Part shown: in pieces, positions 9,107-16,846 of the stretch
Layout: each line of letters starts with the position of its first letter
Position numbering within the stretch: position 1 is the first letter of the stretch
Origin: UBA4416 sp943362175
GTDB taxonomy: Bacteria > Bacteroidota > Bacteroidia > B-17B0 > Aurantibacillaceae
Direction of reading: 5' to 3'
Length of the DNA stretch: 64,000 nucleotides
Assembly (NCBI GenBank): GCA_943362175.1
Contig: CALRIU020000013.1
Span: 1 to 64,000, forward strand
Translations under genes and position numbers: made by a program
The notes under the pieces: model-generated
Seen by the model: only the letters and a program-made list of their open reading frames with translations
Told to the model about the DNA's origin: nothing
Databases searched by the model: none

Positions 9107-10183
9107 ATGTCCGACATCAGCTCATTTGAAATTCTCGATCAGGAAATCCAAAAAACCGGCGGCAAGCCCAGGGTGCTGCAAGCCTTGTGGGACGGCGATA
9201 CCGGCGGCTGGTGGCTGGCCCTTTCGCTCTACGCCGAAAATCCTTCTGTCTCCGGGAACCTGGTCTGGCATTACCTGGGCCGGGTGGAGTCCTATAGCGG
9301 ACAAACGAAAGAGGCATTTGCCAAAGAGCTGGCTGCAAAAGCCGTGAAAAAATACGGCCTGGAATTTTATTTTCCTTCCCCCGATGATGCCGACGACAGC
9401 TGCCCCGACTGGATGGAGCGGGACAAAGCTATTGCCTGCGCGGGTTGCGGCAAGCTTATCATTCCTGATCCCGGATCGCATCTGCCGAAGGAGATCTGCT
9501 ACCACTGCTACCTGGAGCGGGAACGCAACCAGGCGCTCATCGACGACGAGCCGCAGGAATACGGCGTAAGCCAGTACCGCTGCAAGGGCCGGAAATACCA
9601 GGGCATGAGCTCCCGCGGCTATATGGACAGCTTCCCTGAGTATCCTTACATCAGCAATGCGCTGAAGCAGCAGATCGGGAAAGAAGGTGTCGCGGTGCTG
9701 ACCATTGAAAAAGACGAGCTCCTGAGCCTGTCGGAAAAAATGGAAGCGCGACTGGATGTGCTGGCTCCACAATACCGGAAAGCCCCGCCGGAGGAGCGCA
9801 GCAGCAAAGTGATTACCCTGTTCCGGGATCAGAGCTATAAAGGAAAAAAATACAGGCTCGATAGCTATCACGACACCGTGCATGAGGAAATGGCGGAGCT
9901 GCTCTATGCCTATAACACCACGCAGGAAGTCATTCAGGAAAAGGGCTGCTTTAAGTACTTCATCAAAACAAAGGGCTACAGTTACCGCGACGACGCTTTC
10001 ATGCGCTTTATACGCCATGCCGGCAAAGGCCGCACAAGCATTGACCGCATGCAGGAACATTACAAAAAACTCCTGAACAGGGAGCAGGTGCTTTCCACGC
10101 TTCAGAAGCTGGAACGCTTTGGCTGCATCAGTATCAAAGACGGCCTGGTAAGGATGACTACCTTGGGAAACTATGCGCTGTGA
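9107..10183 (+). CDS. uncharacterised protein with a paired CxxC zinc-finger-like motif
   Basis: A 358-residue soluble protein that I do not recognise. It has no signal peptide or membrane segment. Residues about 1-95 are rich in W, Y and acidic residues. C111-x2-C114 and C131-x2-C134 (CAGCGKLIIP ... CYHCYLERER) look like a four-cysteine zinc site. About 190-330 is helical and charged. The C-terminal 60 residues (EQVLSTLQKLERFGCISIKD) resemble a winged-helix fold, so DNA or RNA binding is possible but unproven. A -7-like box, tatcttca, lies at 9076-9083. The antisense frame across the gene is a shadow. Confidence 0.75.
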   Translation: MSDISSFEILDQEIQKTGGKPRVLQALWDGDTGGWWLALSLYAENPSVSGNLVWHYLGRVESYSGQTKEAFAKELAAKAVKKYGLEFYFPSPDDADDSCPDWMERDKAIACAGCGKLIIPDPGSHLPKEICYHCYLERERNQALIDDEPQEYGVSQYRCKGRKYQGMSSRGYMDSFPEYPYISNALKQQIGKEGVAVLTIEKDELLSLSEKMEARLDVLAPQYRKAPPEERSSKVITLFRDQSYKGKKYRLDSYHDTVHEEMAELLYAYNTTQEVIQEKGCFKYFIKTKGYSYRDDAFMRFIRHAGKGRTSIDRMQEHYKKLLNREQVLSTLQKLERFGCISIKDGLVRMTTLGNYAL

Positions 10184-10304
10184 TAACCCTGCATCAGGTA
10201 CTGAGGTAAAAAGCATGACTTTAATGACTGTTTGTAGTATGATGAAGATGACAGAGATTATTTAAAGTCCGGGCGTGCCGGCGTAAAGCTCAGGCGCCGG
10301 CAGG

Positions 10305-10345
10305 CTTTCCATGTCTCCCGATAAGATATCGGGAGACATGGAAAG
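10305..10345. repeat. perfect 18-bp palindromic repeat
   Basis: The left arm ctttccatgtctcccgat (10305-10322) and the exact reverse complement at 10328-10345 enclose a 5-nt loop. A second GC-rich inverted pair (gccggcg / cgccggc, about 10277-10301) sits next to it. There is no U-tract, so it is unlike a standard intrinsic terminator. It resembles the REP-like palindromes with a cccgat/atcggg core common in Bacteroidota intergenic DNA. Confidence 0.7.
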
Positions 10346-10444
10346 CGCGCCCTGATGCCCTAATAAAATTTATGGCTCTTCCTTTTTTAAACGCGGCGCT
10401 TCCCTGATCTCATATCTCACTACCCGCATCTCACATCTTTTCCT

Positions 10445-10566
10445 TACCTTTACATCCACCAAATAATTAAACCACTCATGTAGGACCTTCTTTCTTTTTT
10501 AAAAACCATTCGTGTCGCCACCTCCGGCGGCCTGTTTTTATTTACTCTTAAAAAGAAAGATCCATC
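10445..10566 (+). promoter_or_regulatory. promoter and attenuator-like leader of the ABC-F gene
   Basis: A -7-like box, taccttta, at 10445-10452 predicts transcription from about 10459 and a leader of about 108 nt. The leader contains a start codon followed at once by a stop (atgtag, 10478-10483), a pyrimidine run (tctttcttttt, 10488-10498), a hairpin (gtcgcc 10514-10519 / ggcggc 10526-10531) followed by ctgtttttattt, and aaaaagaaaga at 10550-10560, which can pair with the pyrimidine run and lies six bases before the ATG. This arrangement resembles translational or transcriptional attenuators of ribosome-protection genes. The function is inferred. Confidence 0.5.
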
Positions 10567-12177
10567 ATGCTTACCATACAGAACCTGGCATATACCCATG
10601 CCAACAAAGAACGGCTGTTCGAAGGGCTCAGCCTCAGCATTCACGCACAGCACAAAGCCGCCCTGGTGGGCAACAACGGCAGCGGAAAGTCCAGCCTGCT
10701 GAAACTCATGGCCGGCCTGGCAGAGCCATCGGAAGGAAGCATTCTGTGCAACACAACGCCTTATTATGTCCCGCAGTTATTCGGGCAGTACAAGCACCTG
10801 ACGGTGGCACAGGCGCTCGGCATTGAAGAACCTCTGAAAGCCTTGTCAGATATCCTGAACGGTCACGTTACGGAAGCGAACCTCGCCGCATTGAACGACG
10901 ACTGGACCATTGAAGAGCGCTGCCGGGAAGCCCTCGCTTACTGGGGACTGGAAAACCTCGACCCGGAACATGCCATGAGCAGCCTCAGCGGCGGGCAGAA
11001 GACGAGGGTTTTCCTGGCAGGCATCAGCATTCACCGGCCTGAGCTGATCCTGCTTGATGAGCCCAGTAACCACCTCGATGCCGCCGGGAGAGAGCAGCTT
11101 TACAACTGGATCTACGGTAGCAAAGCCACCCTGCTGGTCGTGAGCCACGACCGCCACTTACTGAACCTCCTGGATACCGTGTACGAGTTGAGCGAACAGG
11201 GCATCAACGCCTATGGCGGCAATTATGATTTTTACGCCGGGCAAAAGCAGCTGGAAACCAAGGCCCTTCAGGAAGAGATCCATAGCGTGGAAAAAGCCCT
11301 GCGAAAAGCCAAAGAGGTAGAGCGCAACACGGCCGAAAGGCGCCAACGGCTCGATGCCCGCGGCAGGAAGAAGCAGGAGAAAGCCGGGCTTCCGACCATT
11401 TCCATGAATACCCTGCGCAACCAGGCGGAGAAAAGTACGGCGAAGCTGAAAAGCGTTCACACCGAAAAAATGACGACGCTATCGCAGGAGCTCAAAGGCC
11501 TTCGTAACAACCTGCCCGGCATGGAACAGATGCGCTTCGGCTTCGATTCCTCCGGCCTGCACAAAGGCAAAGCACTTGTCAGCGCCAAAGAAATCAACGA
11601 CCGCTACGGCCCTCAGCTGCTCTGGAAAGAAGGCCTGAGCTTCCAGGTTCGCAGCGGAGAACGCATCGCCATCAAAGGACCCAACGGCTCCGGTAAATCC
11701 ACGCTCATCAGGCTGATTCTGGGAGCGCGGGAGCCTGCCTCAGGCTCCATTCAGCGGGCCGCTTACAAAGTGGTGTATATCGACCAGGAGTATTCTCTCA
11801 TCAACCGGCAACTCACGGTGTATGAGCAGGCACAACAGTTTAACCGTACAGGATTGCAGGAACACGAAGTCAAGCTCCGCCTGGCGCGCTTTCTCTTTCA
11901 GCCCGGAGATTGGGATAAAACCTGCGGCGCATTGAGCGGAGGCGAACACATGCGCCTCATCCTGTGTTGTCTCACCATGGGCGAAACAGCGCCGGACATG
12001 ATCGTCCTCGACGAGCCGACAAACAATTTAGACCTTCAGAACTTAGAGATCTTAACGGATGCTATCAACAGCTACAAGGGTACGTTGCTTGTTGTATCGC
12101 ATGATGAGCTTTTTTTGAAAGATGTTGGCGTGGAAAGAGAGATGGTGTTGGGCCAGAATAAAATAGAACATGGATAG
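10567..12177 (+). CDS. ABC-F family ATPase (ribosome-associated, possible antibiotic resistance)
   Basis: A 536-residue protein with two ABC ATPase domains and no membrane segment, the ABC-F layout. Domain 1 has Walker A GNNGSGKSS (35-43), signature LSGGQKTR (about 140) and Walker B LILLDEPSNHLD. A charged coiled-coil linker spans about 220-310. Domain 2 has GPNGSGKST (about 371), signature LSGGEHMR and MIVLDEPTNNLD (about 478). ABC-F proteins bind the ribosomal E site and either tune translation or dislodge antibiotics from the peptidyl-transferase centre. Which branch this belongs to cannot be fixed by eye, but the structured leader favours an inducible resistance-type protein over a constitutive factor such as EttA. 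Confidence 0.88.
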   Translation: MLTIQNLAYTHANKERLFEGLSLSIHAQHKAALVGNNGSGKSSLLKLMAGLAEPSEGSILCNTTPYYVPQLFGQYKHLTVAQALGIEEPLKALSDILNGHVTEANLAALNDDWTIEERCREALAYWGLENLDPEHAMSSLSGGQKTRVFLAGISIHRPELILLDEPSNHLDAAGREQLYNWIYGSKATLLVVSHDRHLLNLLDTVYELSEQGINAYGGNYDFYAGQKQLETKALQEEIHSVEKALRKAKEVERNTAERRQRLDARGRKKQEKAGLPTISMNTLRNQAEKSTAKLKSVHTEKMTTLSQELKGLRNNLPGMEQMRFGFDSSGLHKGKALVSAKEINDRYGPQLLWKEGLSFQVRSGERIAIKGPNGSGKSTLIRLILGAREPASGSIQRAAYKVVYIDQEYSLINRQLTVYEQAQQFNRTGLQEHEVKLRLARFLFQPGDWDKTCGALSGGEHMRLILCCLTMGETAPDMIVLDEPTNNLDLQNLEILTDAINSYKGTLLVVSHDELFLKDVGVEREMVLGQNKIEHG

Positions 12178-12240
12178 CGCTGATTAAGCGGATGAGCACG
12201 GATCAGGGCCATGTTGTTATTTAAGAGGTAGAGGCCAACT

Positions 12241-12325
12241 ATTCGACCCCTTCGGGATTTTTAAATGCGCTAAAGACTCTGCCTACTCATGAGATTATAT
12301 GATACAAACCCCGGAGGGGTCGAAT
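12241..12325. repeat. imperfect inverted repeat flanking a 46-bp spacer
   Basis: attcgaccccttcgggattt at 12241-12260 and aaccccggaggggtcgaat at 12307-12325 are reverse complements with few mismatches. Elements with a ccccggagggg core next to cgaat are widespread intergenic repeats in Bacteroidota. It lies between the ABC-F and SUFU genes. Confidence 0.6.
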
Positions 12326-12381
12326 ATCAAAAACATCGCCATGGACATCATACAGAACATTGCATTCACCGAAAAAAAAGA

Positions 12382-12389
12382 TATATTTA
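12382..12389 (+). promoter_or_regulatory. -7 box for the SUFU / zinc-ribbon pair
   Basis: tatattta fits the Bacteroidota -7 consensus TAnnTTTG at seven of eight positions and lies 24 bp before the ATG at 12414. No clear TTTG is seen at -33. Confidence 0.4.
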
Positions 12390-12413
12390 TTATTTCCATA
12401 AAAGCACAAAAGC

Positions 12414-12971
12414 ATGACACCCGTTGAAAACTACCTGAACCACCTGGATACTATTTTTGAAACAGAACCCCTGTTCTTTAAGAACGATTCCAGACTGGAA
12501 GGAGTTCCGGGCGTGACGTCTATTGTCTACAAAAACCTGCCCGAGCAAGGCCTCATCACGTCCCTCACCTATGGCCTGTCGACCGTCAAACACGATGACT
12601 GGAAATTCGGACGCGGCGAATTATGTCTTTCGGTCGACAGTCAGGAACTCGCCTGGGGACAAGTCACCGGCTATCTTGCCAACCAGCTTCGCGGAAAATG
12701 TCCTTTTAGCTACGGGCAAACGATCAACTTCGGCGAAGCCATCGCGCCTGATTCGGACATGAGCGCCTTCCTGGTCTTTGCGCCGGCCGTACTTCAAAAA
12801 GAACAGTACCTGAATGTGGATATCGGCACAGATTACAAGATCAATATCGCAGGCTTATATCCCATCTATAAAGAAGAAATAGACGTGTATAACCACATAG
12901 GCCTTGAGAAATTCTGGAAACACCCGGACTTCGATCCTTTTAATGTACAGCGCCCGAGGATTACCGGTTAA
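12414..12971 (+). CDS. suppressor of fused (SUFU) domain protein
   Basis: A 185-residue cytoplasmic protein matching the bacterial SUFU-domain pattern: an N-terminal helix, a central GLSTVKHDDWKFGRGELCLS strand region, the FSYGQTINFGEAIAPDSDM segment, and a C-terminal DPFNVQRPRI tail. In bacteria this fold is often found among immunity proteins of polymorphic toxin systems and as orphan genes. No toxin is adjacent here, so an immunity role is only a possibility. The next gene begins nine bases downstream and is probably co-transcribed. Confidence 0.7.
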   Translation: MTPVENYLNHLDTIFETEPLFFKNDSRLEGVPGVTSIVYKNLPEQGLITSLTYGLSTVKHDDWKFGRGELCLSVDSQELAWGQVTGYLANQLRGKCPFSYGQTINFGEAIAPDSDMSAFLVFAPAVLQKEQYLNVDIGTDYKINIAGLYPIYKEEIDVYNHIGLEKFWKHPDFDPFNVQRPRITG

Positions 12972-12979
12972 TTCAAGCC

Positions 12980-13321
12980 ATGACCGAAGAAGAAAAAAAT
13001 TACCTGCTCGAAAAAGGCCATCCCTGGATGCTCCCGGAAGAGAAAAGAGCATTGACCCGTTGTAGCTTAACACTATGGCAGAAAATAGTTGAAAGAAAAA
13101 AAGCTCAGCGTTATCGGGAATACGACGAGTATTATGGTTTCCTGGACAACAACACAAACGCACTTGTGGCTTTAGGAGAAAATGCCTTAAAATTAAAAAT
13201 TGCGGAACGGCTTTTTACCCATCACAAAGATCAGATCCTCAATACCTGCCCGCGCTGCGAAAAGCTGGCGCGCACGCCCCTCGCCAAACAGTGCCGGCAT
13301 TGCGGCTTCGACTGGCATTAG
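12980..13321 (+). CDS. small protein with C-terminal zinc ribbon
   Basis: A 113-residue protein, not recognised as a named family. The N-terminal 90 residues are charged and helical. The tail has two knuckles, CPRC and CRHCGFDW (CxxC-x14-CxxC), typical of a short zinc ribbon. It starts eight bases after the stop of the SUFU gene, so the two are probably one transcript and may act together. No signal peptide. Partner and function are unknown. Confidence 0.7.
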   Translation: MTEEEKNYLLEKGHPWMLPEEKRALTRCSLTLWQKIVERKKAQRYREYDEYYGFLDNNTNALVALGENALKLKIAERLFTHHKDQILNTCPRCEKLARTPLAKQCRHCGFDWH

Positions 13322-13576
13322 AAGGCTCATTTTATATTTTGGGTAGCCTTAGCTTCTGAGGCTTTGAGGACACTCCCTTAGGCATCCCCTATCCTTTTTC
13401 TCATGACTTCAATCTCTCTGTCCCTTCCGTCCCTTTGTCTTTTCTCATGTCTCACGGCTTACCACTCAAATCTCAATACTTTTTTCTCCTGCTCTTTGTT
13501 TTATATCCTATTTCTCTTATATTGTAATGCAGTAGTTTAAACGCTAGCCTCGAATCATATACTAAACACATCACCT

Positions 13577-16192
13577 ATGAAAATTCTCAACATCCAGGCC
13601 CTTCGCGGACCGAACATCTGGAGCGTGAACCGCAAAAAACTCATTCAAATGCGCCTCGACCTTGAAGAGATGGAACAATCCCCTACCAACAAAATTCCGG
13701 GATTCAGGCAGCGCATCGAAGCACTGATGCCTTCCCTGGTCGAGCACCGTTGTTCGGAGGATAAGCGCGGCGGTTTTTTTGAGCGCATCGACCGCGGCAC
13801 CTGGATGGGGCACGTGATCGAGCACATTGCCCTCGAAACACAAAGCCTGGCCGGTATGGAAACGGGATTCGGCCGGACACGTGAAACAAAAACACCGGGC
13901 ACCTACAACGTGGTGTTCAGCTACATCGAAGAAAAAGTAGGCTTATATGCCGCAGAAAGCGCCGTGAGAATTGCCGAGGCTCTCATCAAAGGCGAAGACT
14001 ATGACCTGCAGGCCGACATCAAAAAAATGCGGGAGATCCGTGAAGATGTCCGCCTCGGGCCGAGCACCGGCAGCATCGTCGATGAAGCCGTTGCACGCGA
14101 CATTCCATGGATCCGCTTAGGCACCAACTCCCTGGTGCAGCTCGGCTACGGCGTCAACCAGATGCGCTTCCAGGCGACCATTACCTGCAAGACAAGCAAC
14201 ATTGCCGTGGACATTGCCTGCAACAAAGAGCAAACGAAGAAGATCCTGAGCGACAATGCCATTCCGGTTGCCAAAGGCGACATCTGCGTGGATGAGGAAG
14301 ACCTGAGAAATACCATCGACCGCATCGGCTACCCCATCGTGTTAAAGCCCCTCGACGGCAACCACGGCAAAGGCGCTTCCATCAATGTCAAAACCTGGGA
14401 AGATGCTTTGGCGGGGATGGAGTTCGCCAAAAAATACGGCCGCAAGGTGATCGTTGAAAAATTCATTACCGGCCACGATTTCCGTGTGCTCGTGATCGAC
14501 AATAAAATGGTTGCTGCCGCACAGCGTGTACCTGCCAACGTGGTGGGCGATGGCCAAAGCACCATCAGCCAGCTGATCGAGGAAACCAATAAAGATCCGC
14601 GCCGTGGCTATGGTCACGAAAATGTGCTCACGGAAATTACCGTAGACCGCGACACGACCGATCTGCTGGAGAAACGCGGCTATTCGCTGGATACCGTTCC
14701 TGCCAAAGACGAAGTGGTATACCTCAAATCCACAGCCAACCTGAGCACCGGCGGCACTTCCATCGATATTACCGACATGATCCACCCGGAGAATGTGTTC
14801 CTCGCAGAGCGCATTGCCCGCGTGATCGGGCTCGATGTGTGCGGCATCGATATCATGGCAAAGAACCTCACGCAGCCCCTCAAAGAAACCGGCGGTGTGA
14901 TCCTGGAAGTAAACGCCGCTCCCGGCTTCCGCATGCACCTGGCACCGAGCGAAGGCCTGGCGCGCAATGTAGCTTCCCCGGTTATCGATATGCTCTACCC
15001 TCCCGGAAAGCCTTCACGCATCCCGATCATTGCCGTAACAGGCACCAACGGAAAAACGACAACCACGCGCCTGCTGGCCCACATCGTCAAAAACAACGGC
15101 TATAAGGTAGGCTTCACTACGAGCGACGGTATTTATGTTCAAAATCACATGCTCGAAAAAGGCGATACCACCGGTCCGCTGAGCGCCGAATTTATCCTGA
15201 AAGACCCTACGGTGGAGTTTGCCGTGCTGGAAACCGCCCGTGGCGGCATTTTGCGTTCGGGCCTGGGCTTCAGCCGCTGCGACATCGGTATCATCACCAA
15301 TATCCAGGAAGACCACCTCGGCCTGAGCGACATCCACGACCTGAGCGACCTCGCCAAAGTGAAAAGCGTGGTGGTGAGAAGCGTAAAAAAAGACGGCTGG
15401 GCAGTACTCAACGCCGAAGACAAACACTGCGTGGAAATTGCCAAAGACCTCGATTGCAAAGTGGCCTATTTCAGCATGAACGAGCATTGCGATGTGATTG
15501 TGAACCACTGCCGCAAAGGCGGAATTGCAGCCATCTACGAGAACGGATTTGTGACCATTAAAAAAGGCGACTGGAAAATGCGCGTGGAAAAAGCCAGCGT
15601 CATTCCTCTGACCCTGGGCGGAAAAGCCAAATTTATGATCGCCAATGTATTGGCCGCCACCCTGGCCAGCTACCTCTGGGGCTTCAAAACGGAAGACATC
15701 AAACTGCCGCTCGAAACCTTTATCCCGAGCGCCGCGCAAACGCCGGGCCGCATGAACATCTTCAACTTCAAGAACTTTAAGGTGATGATCGATTTTGCCC
15801 ACAACCCTTCCGGCTACATGGGCGTCGAGGAATTTTTACAAAGCGTCAATTCCAACCACAAGATCGGCATCATTGCCGGTGTGGGCGACCGCCGCGACAG
15901 CGATATCATCGAGTGCGCCGCCATTGCCGCCCGCATGTTCAACCACATCATCATCCGCCAGGAAAAGCACCTGCGCGGGCGCACGGAAGAGGAGATCATT
16001 AACCTCATCCTCGAAGGCATTAAATCGCATGACAAGGAAGTGACTTACGAGATCATCAGCAAAGAAACCGATGCCATCAAGCATGCCATCAGCATTGCCA
16101 AGGAAGGCACCTTCATCACCGCCCTCAGCGATGTGATTACCAATGCCATTGAAGTGGTGCAGCAGCACCTCGACAAGGAAGTGGATGCCTGA
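13577..16192 (+). CDS. cphA: cyanophycin synthetase
   Basis: An 871-residue protein, the usual length for CphA1. The N-terminal domain starts MKILNIQALRGPNIWS. An ATP-grasp domain spans about 215-475 (IVLKPLDGNHGKGASIN, GVILEVNAAPGFRMHL). The Mur-ligase-like domain begins near 480 with the P-loop GTNGKTTTTRLL and continues to NVLAATLASYL and MIDFAHNPSGYMG. The enzyme polymerises aspartate and arginine into the storage polymer multi-L-arginyl-poly-L-aspartate, using ATP for each addition. No cyanophycinase or isoaspartyl dipeptidase lies in the window, so degradation genes must be elsewhere or absent. It stands alone, with a strong terminator after it. Confidence 0.95.
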   Translation: MKILNIQALRGPNIWSVNRKKLIQMRLDLEEMEQSPTNKIPGFRQRIEALMPSLVEHRCSEDKRGGFFERIDRGTWMGHVIEHIALETQSLAGMETGFGRTRETKTPGTYNVVFSYIEEKVGLYAAESAVRIAEALIKGEDYDLQADIKKMREIREDVRLGPSTGSIVDEAVARDIPWIRLGTNSLVQLGYGVNQMRFQATITCKTSNIAVDIACNKEQTKKILSDNAIPVAKGDICVDEEDLRNTIDRIGYPIVLKPLDGNHGKGASINVKTWEDALAGMEFAKKYGRKVIVEKFITGHDFRVLVIDNKMVAAAQRVPANVVGDGQSTISQLIEETNKDPRRGYGHENVLTEITVDRDTTDLLEKRGYSLDTVPAKDEVVYLKSTANLSTGGTSIDITDMIHPENVFLAERIARVIGLDVCGIDIMAKNLTQPLKETGGVILEVNAAPGFRMHLAPSEGLARNVASPVIDMLYPPGKPSRIPIIAVTGTNGKTTTTRLLAHIVKNNGYKVGFTTSDGIYVQNHMLEKGDTTGPLSAEFILKDPTVEFAVLETARGGILRSGLGFSRCDIGIITNIQEDHLGLSDIHDLSDLAKVKSVVVRSVKKDGWAVLNAEDKHCVEIAKDLDCKVAYFSMNEHCDVIVNHCRKGGIAAIYENGFVTIKKGDWKMRVEKASVIPLTLGGKAKFMIANVLAATLASYLWGFKTEDIKLPLETFIPSAAQTPGRMNIFNFKNFKVMIDFAHNPSGYMGVEEFLQSVNSNHKIGIIAGVGDRRDSDIIECAAIAARMFNHIIIRQEKHLRGRTEEEIINLILEGIKSHDKEVTYEIISKETDAIKHAISIAKEGTFITALSDVITNAIEVVQQHLDKEVDA

Positions 16193-16205
16193 GAAACGCC
16201 CTCAT

Positions 16206-16241
16206 AAAAATCCTGCTTTATACCGATAAGGCAGGATTTTT
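16206..16241 (+). terminator. strong intrinsic terminator after cphA
   Basis: A stem of 16 bp with one G-T pair (16206-16221 with 16226-16241) closes the tetraloop accg. It ends in a run of seven T on the plus strand (16237-16243). It begins 13 bases after the cphA stop. Confidence 0.92.
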
Positions 16242-16343
16242 TTATTAGCGGGGATTACCTGGTGCTTGATGACTGAAAAAAGTCATGCCATGAGCTTTTC
16301 TCTGTAGCCTGCTTATTAAATCTAAAATCCTTACTTTTACAGG

Positions 16344-16688
16344 ATGGAAAGTGTAAGACAAAGTAAGGTTTCGAAACTGTTGCAAAAAGAGCTGGCGGAG
16401 ATTTTCCGCTCGAATGCAAAAACGATGTTCGACGGCGCCTTTATTACGGTAACGGTGGTAAGGATCAGCAGCGACCTCAGCTCGGCGAAGGTGTATGTGA
16501 GTATTATGGCCAATACCGATGTGGATAAGGTTTATGAATCAATCAACGACCAGAAGACCCACATCCGCAAACTGCTTGGAAACCTCATCGGCAAGCAGGT
16601 ACGCGTGGTCCCGGAGCTCAGCTTTTTTATTGACGACTCCTACGATTATGCCGAACGGATCAACAAGCTGTTTGACAAGCCGATTTAA
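16344..16688 (+). CDS. rbfA: ribosome-binding factor A
   Basis: A 114-residue protein of normal RbfA length with a single KH-like domain. The N-terminal helix (RQSKVSKLLQKELAEIF), the ITVTVVRISSDLSSAKVYVS strand pair and the ELSFFIDDSYDYAERI end are characteristic. RbfA binds the 30S subunit and helps mature the 5' end of 16S rRNA. A -7-like box, tactttta, at 16332-16339 ends five bases before the ATG, so the mRNA may be nearly leaderless. The downstream permease gene is 158 bp away. Confidence 0.92.
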   Translation: MESVRQSKVSKLLQKELAEIFRSNAKTMFDGAFITVTVVRISSDLSSAKVYVSIMANTDVDKVYESINDQKTHIRKLLGNLIGKQVRVVPELSFFIDDSYDYAERINKLFDKPI

Positions 16689-16726
16689 CCATCAAATAAT
16701 TACAACGAAATCCGGAGTATGTCAGG

Positions 16727-16803
16727 CTGAGCGGAGTCGAAGCCTGTTGAAAGATCATAAGACCGTGTATTTATAATTAAGAACGCCCTTCGACTCCGCT
16801 CAG
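16727..16803. repeat. inverted pair of the dispersed repeat cttcgactccgctcag
   Basis: ctgagcggagtcgaag at 16727-16742 and its exact reverse complement at 16788-16803 surround a 45-bp A/T-rich spacer between rbfA and the permease gene. Another exact copy and two degenerate copies occur at 35963-36050. The motif is a common intergenic repeat in Bacteroidota. Confidence 0.75.
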
Positions 16804-16846
16804 GGCGACCGTGAGATAAGCCTAACATCAGGACAAAAAACATTCA

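Noticed and set aside
9122..10216. A 364-codon open frame on the minus strand opposite the CxxC protein gene
   Set aside because: The plus-strand protein has a clear zinc-site pattern and normal composition, while the antisense product is a hydrophobic, His/Phe-rich sequence with no domain pattern. It is a shadow of codon use.
16727..16803. Possible insertion-sequence ends formed by the inverted 16-bp repeats
   Set aside because: The 45-bp interior is too short for any transposase, there is no target-site duplication, and the motif recurs as a dispersed intergenic repeat.
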